Made by a program: the position numbers and the translations under genes
Notes under the pieces: generated by a model
The model's database searches: none
Told to the model about the DNA's origin: nothing
What the model saw: the letters and a program-made list of their open reading frames with translations, nothing else
Shown: positions 20,710 through 25,442 of the stretch, piece by piece
Position numbering within the stretch: the stretch's first letter is position 1
How the letters are laid out: each line of letters starts with the position of its first letter
Source of the DNA: DASUZD01 sp036377055
GTDB lineage: Bacteria > Actinomycetota > Thermoleophilia > Gaiellales > Gaiellaceae
NCBI GenBank assembly: GCA_036377055.1
Contig: DASUZD010000260.1
Span: 1-25,442, forward strand
Length of the DNA stretch: 25,442 bases
Direction: 5' to 3'

Positions 20710-21975
20710 GTGGCTCGTCGCTACTTCGGCACGGACGGCGTTCGCGGCGTCGTCGGCGAGACCCTGACTCCGGAGCTCGTCGAGCGGCTGGGACGGGCCG
20801 CGACCGTGTGGTCGGGCAGAGGGCGGGTCTTCGTCGGGCGCGACACGCGCGAGTCCGGGCCGGAGCTCGAGGAGGCGTTCGCGCGAGGCGTGGTGAGCGT
20901 CGGCGGCAACGCCGTGCTCGGCGGCGTGCTGCCGACTCCCGCCGTCGCGCTGCTCGCCCTCGACCTCGGCGTCGTCATCTCGGCGTCGCACAACCCGCCC
21001 GAGTACAACGGCGTCAAGTTCTTCGACCGCGACGGCCAGAAGCTGACGGACGCCGCGGAGGAGGACGTCGAGGCGCTCCTCGACTCGCCGCCTGCCGCGA
21101 GCCCAGGCGAGGTCGACCGCGTCGGCGTCGCGATCGACAGCTACCTCGAGCACGTGACCGACCGCTTCGGCTCCGACCTCTCGGGGCTCCGGATCGCGGT
21201 CGACTGCGCGAACGGCGCGTACTCGCACTCCGCTCCGAGGGCTTTCGCAGCGCTCGGGGCGGAGGTGGTGGCGGTCGGGTCGGATCCCGACGGCTCGAAC
21301 ATCAACCTCGGCTGCGGGGCAACGGATCTCTCGCTGCTCCAGGCCACGATCCGCGCACGCGCCTTCGACCTCGGCGTCGCGTTCGACGGGGACGGCGACC
21401 GCATGCTGGCCGTCGACGCCGACGGGAATCCGGTGGACGGCGACCAGATCGTCGCGATCCTCGCGCTTCACCTCGGCGTCGACCTCGTCGCGGTCACGAA
21501 GATGACCAACCTGGGCTTCCATCGGCTGATGGCCGACCAGGGCGTGCGGGTGATCACAACCGATGTCGGCGACCGCTATGTGCTGGAGGCGCTGCGGCGC
21601 GAGGGTGGCATCCTCGGCGGCGAGCAGTCCGGCCACGTCATCTGCCTCCGCGACCACGTCACGGGCGACGGACTAGCGGCGGCCCTCCTTCTCTGCGGCG
21701 CCCTCCAGGGCCGGACCCTGGCCGAGGCGGCTGCGGTGATGCCGCGCTTGCCGCAGGTTCAGCTCAACATCCCGCTCAGGAACAAGGCCGTGCCGGCGGA
21801 GGTCCTGGGCGAGGCCGACAGGCTGAGCGAGGAGCTCGACGGAACCGGCCGCGTCCTCGTCCGTCCGTCCGGTACAGAGCCGGTTCTGCGCGTGCTCGCC
21901 GAGGCCGAAACGCTGGCAGAGGCCGAGCGGCTGTCTGCTACCATCGGCGCTCTCGTACGACGAGAGCTCGGCTGA
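20710..21975 (+). CDS. glmM: Phosphoglucosamine mutase
   Basis: A 421-residue enzyme that converts glucosamine-6-phosphate to glucosamine-1-phosphate on the way to UDP-GlcNAc. The alpha-D-phosphohexomutase motifs are intact: ARRYFGTDGVRGVVGE at the N terminus, VISASHNPPEYNGVKFF with the phosphorylated Ser93, AFDGDGDRMLAVD with the metal ligands Asp226, Asp228 and Asp230, GGEQSGHVI in the sugar-binding loop, and the C-terminal phosphate loop VLVRPSGTEPVLRV. It is slightly shorter than the roughly 445 residues of many GlmM proteins, but no domain is missing. GTG 20710 gives the usual N terminus; the 45-codon upstream extension in the same frame crosses the hairpins and promoter and is not coding. 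glmS follows 76 bases later. Confidence 0.96.
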   Translation: MARRYFGTDGVRGVVGETLTPELVERLGRAATVWSGRGRVFVGRDTRESGPELEEAFARGVVSVGGNAVLGGVLPTPAVALLALDLGVVISASHNPPEYNGVKFFDRDGQKLTDAAEEDVEALLDSPPAASPGEVDRVGVAIDSYLEHVTDRFGSDLSGLRIAVDCANGAYSHSAPRAFAALGAEVVAVGSDPDGSNINLGCGATDLSLLQATIRARAFDLGVAFDGDGDRMLAVDADGNPVDGDQIVAILALHLGVDLVAVTKMTNLGFHRLMADQGVRVITTDVGDRYVLEALRREGGILGGEQSGHVICLRDHVTGDGLAAALLLCGALQGRTLAEAAAVMPRLPQVQLNIPLRNKAVPAEVLGEADRLSEELDGTGRVLVRPSGTEPVLRVLAEAETLAEAERLSATIGALVRRELG

Positions 21976-21989
21976 TCCGGCGCCAACGG

Positions 21990-22009
21990 CGGCTCCGGGG
22001 GAGCAGCCG
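21990..22009 (+). terminator. Weak hairpin between glmM and glmS
   Basis: CGGCT and AGCCG pair around an inner CC/GG, giving an imperfect stem, followed by a T-rich stretch (GCTTTGTGCTTTTC). It could be a weak terminator or attenuator ahead of glmS. The 76-base gap holds nothing else but the glmS ribosome site. Confidence 0.35.
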
Positions 22010-22051
22010 GGCTTTGTGCTTTTCGGGGGGCGGCGAGCAAAGGAGCCTCGG

Positions 22052-23878
22052 ATGTGCGGGATCATCGGATACGTCGGACCGCGAGAGGCGAAAGCGCTGC
22101 TTCTGCGCGGGCTCGAGCGGCTCGAGTACCGCGGCTACGACTCGGCCGGGATCGCGCTCTGCGAGGATCGCGGGCTCGAGTACGTCCGCGCCGTCGGGAA
22201 CCTCGAGAACCTGAAGGCCGCGGCCGGGCCGAACGGCTCCCGCTCGACGCACGGCCTCGGCCACACGCGCTGGGCGACCCACGGCGCGGTCACCGAGGGG
22301 AACGCCCATCCGCTGACCGGCTGCGACGACGGCAAGCTCGCGATCGTGCTGAACGGGATCGTCGAGAACTACCGCGAGCTCCGGGAGTCGCTGCTCGCAC
22401 AGGGCCACACGTTCCGCTCCGAGACCGACGCCGAGGTTGTCGTCCACCTCGTCGAGCGGCACTACGACGGCGATCTCGCAGCTGCCGTGCGCGCGGCGTT
22501 CGCGGAGCTGGAGGGCCACTTCTCGTTCGTCGTCATCCACCACGACCATCCGGACATGCTCGTCGGCGGGCGGTGCCAGACGCCGCTCGTGGTCGGCGTC
22601 GGCGACGGCGAGATGTTCCTCGCGTCCTCGATCGCGGCGTTCCTACGCGAGACGCGGCGGGTCCAGTTCATCGAGGACGGCGAGGTGGTCGCGATCACGC
22701 CCGAGGGCGCCACCTTCTACGACCCGAGCGGGCGTGTCCGAGAGGCCGACGCGATCGAGGTCGACTGGGACGACGAGAGCGCCGTGAAGGGCGGCTACGA
22801 GACCTTCATGCTGAAGGAGATCTACGAGCAGCCCGCGGCCGTGGCCGAGACGATCGGGGACCGCGTCCGGCACGGCCAGCTCGAGCTCGAGGAGCTCGGC
22901 CTCGAGGACATGGAGATCCAGAACCTGCGCCGGATCGTGATCGTCGCCTGCGGCACCGCCTACCACGCAGCCGTCGTCGGCCGCTACGTGATCGAGGAGT
23001 GGGGCCGCGTTCCCGTCGAGCCAGACATCGCGAGCGAGTGGATCTACCGGAACCCGGTGCTTTCGAAGGACACGCTCGTGATCGGCATCTCGCAGTCCGG
23101 CGAGACGCGCGACACCGTCAACGCGATGAAGCTCGCGCGCGAACGAGGCGCGCGGACGCTCGCGATCACGAACCTGATGGGGACGCAGATCACGCGCGAG
23201 GTCGACGCCGTGCTCTACACGCGCTGCGGCCTCGAGGTGGGCGTCGCAGCCTCGAAGACGTTCACGGCACAGGTCGCGCTCCTCTCGCTCCTCGCGATCA
23301 AGCTGGCGCAAGTCAGGAAGACGCTGCCGCCCGACGAGATCGAGTTCATCCTGAACGGCCTCCACGAGCTGCCGTCGAAGATGGCCGAGTTCCTCGACGG
23401 CGACCACCCCGTCGAGGAGATCGCGCAGCGGTTCTACGAGGCTCCGTTCTTCCTCTACCTCGGCCGTCACATCGGCCTGCCGGTCGCGCTCGAGGGTGCG
23501 CTGAAGCTGAAGGAGATCTCGTACATCCCGACCGACGCCTACTCGGCCGGCGAGATGAAGCACGGGCCCATCGCGCTGCTCGAGCAGGGGACGCCGGTCG
23601 TCGTCGTCGCGACGAACATCCACGTCTACGACAAGATCGTCTCCAACATCCAGGAGACGCGCGCCCGCGGCGCGCACGTGATCGCGATCGCGACCGACGG
23701 GAACGAGGACATCCAGCACCACGCCGACGACGTGATCTACGTGCCGAGGACGCCTGCCTTCCTCCAGGCTGCGCTCGCGGCGCTCCCGCTCCAGCTGTTG
23801 GCGTACCGGATCGCGCGGCTCCGCGGCCTGAACGTCGACCAGCCGCGGAACCTGGCGAAGACCGTCACGGTCGAATAA
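22052..23878 (+). CDS. glmS: Glucosamine-6-phosphate synthase (isomerising)
   Basis: A 608-residue enzyme that makes glucosamine-6-phosphate from fructose-6-phosphate and glutamine, the entry step to amino sugars for peptidoglycan. The N-terminal class II glutaminase begins MCGIIGYVG, where Met removal exposes the catalytic Cys; further motifs are RGYDSAGIAL, GHTRWATHG and LNGIVENYRELR. Two SIS sugar-isomerase domains follow, with IVACGTAYHAAVVGRYVIEE, GISQSGETRDTV, EVGVAASKTFTAQVALL, EGALKLKEISYIPTDAYSAG and EMKHGPIALL, ending in LRGLNVDQPRNLAKTVTVE. ATG 22052 follows AAAGGAG by 6 bases and is required for the N-terminal Cys; the 12 extra upstream codons are not used. It pairs functionally with glmM. 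Confidence 0.97.
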   Translation: MCGIIGYVGPREAKALLLRGLERLEYRGYDSAGIALCEDRGLEYVRAVGNLENLKAAAGPNGSRSTHGLGHTRWATHGAVTEGNAHPLTGCDDGKLAIVLNGIVENYRELRESLLAQGHTFRSETDAEVVVHLVERHYDGDLAAAVRAAFAELEGHFSFVVIHHDHPDMLVGGRCQTPLVVGVGDGEMFLASSIAAFLRETRRVQFIEDGEVVAITPEGATFYDPSGRVREADAIEVDWDDESAVKGGYETFMLKEIYEQPAAVAETIGDRVRHGQLELEELGLEDMEIQNLRRIVIVACGTAYHAAVVGRYVIEEWGRVPVEPDIASEWIYRNPVLSKDTLVIGISQSGETRDTVNAMKLARERGARTLAITNLMGTQITREVDAVLYTRCGLEVGVAASKTFTAQVALLSLLAIKLAQVRKTLPPDEIEFILNGLHELPSKMAEFLDGDHPVEEIAQRFYEAPFFLYLGRHIGLPVALEGALKLKEISYIPTDAYSAGEMKHGPIALLEQGTPVVVVATNIHVYDKIVSNIQETRARGAHVIAIATDGNEDIQHHADDVIYVPRTPAFLQAALAALPLQLLAYRIARLRGLNVDQPRNLAKTVTVE

Positions 23879-23884
23879 CCGTCC

Positions 23885-24877
23885 ATGCTCGGCGCTGCGC
23901 TGATCGCGGTCGCGGCGCTCGCCTCGGCCTCGGGCGGCGATCGCGCGGGGCTGGCGTTCTCGCGCGGCGACGCGATCTGGGTCGCACGCGCGGACGGGTC
24001 GGACGCGCGGCGGCTCGTGCGGCACGGCTGGGGAGCGACGCTCTCGCCCGACGGCCGGCGCGTCGCCTACTTCGTCTTGCTCGGTCGCGCGCCTGATTCT
24101 CCGAGCGTCCTGTACGTCATCGACGTGGACGGCCGAAATCGCCGCCGGATCGGCAAGGACCTGGGCAGGCCGGCCTGGTCGCCGGGCGGGCGATGGCTCG
24201 CCACCAGCTCGGACAAAGCGTTGCTCGTCGTCGACGCAGCCACCGGCGAACGACGCGAGGTCGCCCGCAGCGAGGTCTACTCCGCGCGGTTCGCCCCCAG
24301 CGGCGGGTCGCTCGTCTACGGGCTCGCCAACGGCAAGGCAGGCCGTCGTTACCGAAGCGACGTGTACGTCTCGCGGCTCTCCGACGGCCGGATCACGCGC
24401 TTGACCCGCGACGGCCACAGCGACGACCCCGTCTGGGGCGGGCGCTGGATCGTCTACCGGCATTTCTGGTTCGCGGGCGAGTGGTCGATGGGCCGGCTGC
24501 GGCTGATGCCGGCCGACGGCAGCGAGAGCCGTGCGTTCGCGCGCGGCGACGAGCGCGTGTCGCAAGCCGCGATGGGCCTCGACACCGTCGAGCTGTCCGC
24601 CGACGGGACACACCTGCTCGCTTGCGCCGCGCACGAGTTCTACTGCTCGCCCGTGACGTTCACGGTTCCGCAGGGCCGGAGACGCGTGCTCTCGGTCCCG
24701 ACGAAGATCCACGAGCTCGCGTACGCGGAGGACCTTTCCCGGGACGGGCAGGCGGTCCTGGTCGACGCCGGGCCGTTCGACGGCGACGCGCACCACCGCG
24801 CGTACGCGGTCCCGTTCGACGGCGGGAAGCCGCGGCTCCTCGTCCGCGAGGCGTACTCGCCGAGCTGGGCTCGCTGA
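23885..24877 (+). CDS. Secreted TolB-like beta-propeller protein
   Basis: A 330-residue protein with a short hydrophobic N terminus (MLGAALIAVAALASASGGDR) that looks like a signal peptide, followed by several WD40/TolB-type blades. Repeating units of the form 'pDGrrvAy' or 'WSPGGRWLA' are visible: LAFSRGDAIWVARADGSDAR, ATLSPDGRRVAYFVLLG, PAWSPGGRWLATSSDKALLV, ARFAPSGGSLVYGLANGKAG, and VELSADGTHLLACAAHE. It ends with PRLLVREAYSPSWAR, the start of a blade motif. No peptidase or other catalytic domain is attached. It starts 6 bases after glmS and may be co-transcribed with it. Ligand or function unknown. Confidence 0.8.
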   Translation: MLGAALIAVAALASASGGDRAGLAFSRGDAIWVARADGSDARRLVRHGWGATLSPDGRRVAYFVLLGRAPDSPSVLYVIDVDGRNRRRIGKDLGRPAWSPGGRWLATSSDKALLVVDAATGERREVARSEVYSARFAPSGGSLVYGLANGKAGRRYRSDVYVSRLSDGRITRLTRDGHSDDPVWGGRWIVYRHFWFAGEWSMGRLRLMPADGSESRAFARGDERVSQAAMGLDTVELSADGTHLLACAAHEFYCSPVTFTVPQGRRRVLSVPTKIHELAYAEDLSRDGQAVLVDAGPFDGDAHHRAYAVPFDGGKPRLLVREAYSPSWAR

Positions 24878-24918
24878 GCCGTGGAACCTCTGGGCCGCCC
24901 ACGGGTGTAGGAGCTCCG

Positions 24919-25442
24919 ATGCGACTCGTGAGAGGGCTGCTCGGGGTCGGCGCGCTGGCGCTTCTGCTCCTCCTCCCCGCACGTGACGTCGCGAGGCCGC
25001 TTCCGCTCCAAGGGCACGGGGCGACGGCGAAGGAGTCGGTCGCATTCGTCTGGAGCGCCGACGGCGCACGGCTCGCGGCGATCGACGACCTCTCCCTGCG
25101 GCCGGTCGGGCGCCGGAGCGCGCTCATCGGCTACGTCGACACGTGGGCCTTCAGCCGCACCCAGCCCGCGCTGCTCGCCGTCGCGGCCCGGCCGCGCAGC
25201 GATCGCGACGACGACGTCCTCCGCTTCGTGAACGTGAGCTCTCGCCGCCTTGTCAAGCGGACCGTGAACCTCGGCGGCGGGACGCGCGCGCTCCTCTGGG
25301 CGCGACCCGACCGCGTCGTCGCGCTGGTCGGTCGCTGCTGCTCGCCAGGGACGTGGGTGGTGACGGTCGATCCTGGTGCGCGCCGGATCGTCTCCGAGAG
25401 CGAGCTCGACGACGACGTCAGCGCGGTCGCGCGGGCTGCCGA
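24919..25442 (+). CDS. Secreted propeller-like protein, 3' end outside the window
   Basis: The frame opens at ATG 24919 behind AGGAG with a 6-base spacer and stays open to the window edge, giving 174 residues of an incomplete protein. It begins MRLVRGLLGVGALALLLLLP, a signal peptide or membrane anchor, followed by SVAFVWSADGARLAAIDDLS, WAFSRTQPALLAVAARPRSD, and TRALLWARPDRVVALVGRCC, which look like irregular propeller blades similar to those of the preceding gene. The two are likely a tandem pair of related secreted proteins. A possible 6-bp hairpin (CCGTGG at 24879 with CCACGG at 24899) lies in the 41-base gap. Confidence 0.7.
   Translation, partial: MRLVRGLLGVGALALLLLLPARDVARPLPLQGHGATAKESVAFVWSADGARLAAIDDLSLRPVGRRSALIGYVDTWAFSRTQPALLAVAARPRSDRDDDVLRFVNVSSRRLVKRTVNLGGGTRALLWARPDRVVALVGRCCSPGTWVVTVDPGARRIVSESELDDDVSAVARAA

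Noticed and set aside
21976..22051. glmS ribozyme ahead of glmS
   Set aside because: The gap is only 76 bases, too short for the ribozyme core, and a normal AAAGGAG ribosome site sits right before the ATG.

Overview
The window comes from a very GC-rich bacterium whose genes are packed tightly, often overlap by a few bases (ATGA, GTGA and TAGTG junctions), and frequently start with GTG or TTG. The gene content is chromosomal housekeeping: glutamate racemase, RNase PH, PyrE, PyrF, HU, GuaB, GuaA, ribosomal proteins L13 and S9, GlmM and GlmS. GC content, the long subfamily-2 PyrF and the many apparently leaderless promoters suggest an actinobacterial lineage. A deep branch such as Thermoleophilia (Gaiellales or Solirubrobacterales) is my best guess, inferred from style and not proven. 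I see no rRNA, tRNA, CRISPR array, IS element or integrase.

Layout. (1) 1-3176: a chimeric-looking remnant of a secreted hydrolase (minus), then a compact plus-strand run murI-rph-mgtC-rdgB. (2) 3178-5160: a DUF899 thioredoxin-like gene (minus) divergent from an ECF sigma factor translationally coupled to a membrane-anchored partner, a likely sigma/anti-sigma unit. (3) 5161-8310: an accessory island with visibly lower GC. It holds a decayed second copy of rdgB, then a minus-strand operon of C5-cytosine methyltransferase, an unrecognised PD-(D/E)XK-like protein, and a Vsr mismatch endonuclease, i.e. a type II restriction-modification cassette with its own deamination repair. (4) 8311-13697: a YihY membrane protein, a Roadblock/LC7 protein with a tiny membrane protein and pyrE, then HU, pyrF, a LysM protein, a GNAT acetyltransferase and a D,D-carboxypeptidase. 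(5) 13705-18715: PfkB sugar kinase, NAD-dependent epimerase, guaB and guaA. (6) 18716-20536: a repeat- and hairpin-rich convergent spacer, acylphosphatase, uracil-DNA glycosylase, rplM and rpsI. (7) 20537-25442: three consecutive perfect hairpins, glmM, glmS, and two secreted beta-propeller-like proteins, the last cut by the window end.

How the genes work together: pyrE and pyrF make UMP, guaB and guaA convert IMP to GMP, glmS and glmM make glucosamine-1-phosphate for peptidoglycan, murI supplies D-glutamate and the D,D-carboxypeptidase trims peptidoglycan. RdgB, the uracil-DNA glycosylase and Vsr all deal with damaged or deaminated bases.

The points most worth a second look are the MTase / unknown nuclease / Vsr cassette, a guaA gene whose only well-placed start is ATT behind a perfect AAGGAG, the decayed rdgB duplicate, a recurring TAG-type -10 box placed 3 to 10 bases ahead of start codons, an identical 18-base promoter segment shared by hup and glmM, and the triple hairpin after rpsI.
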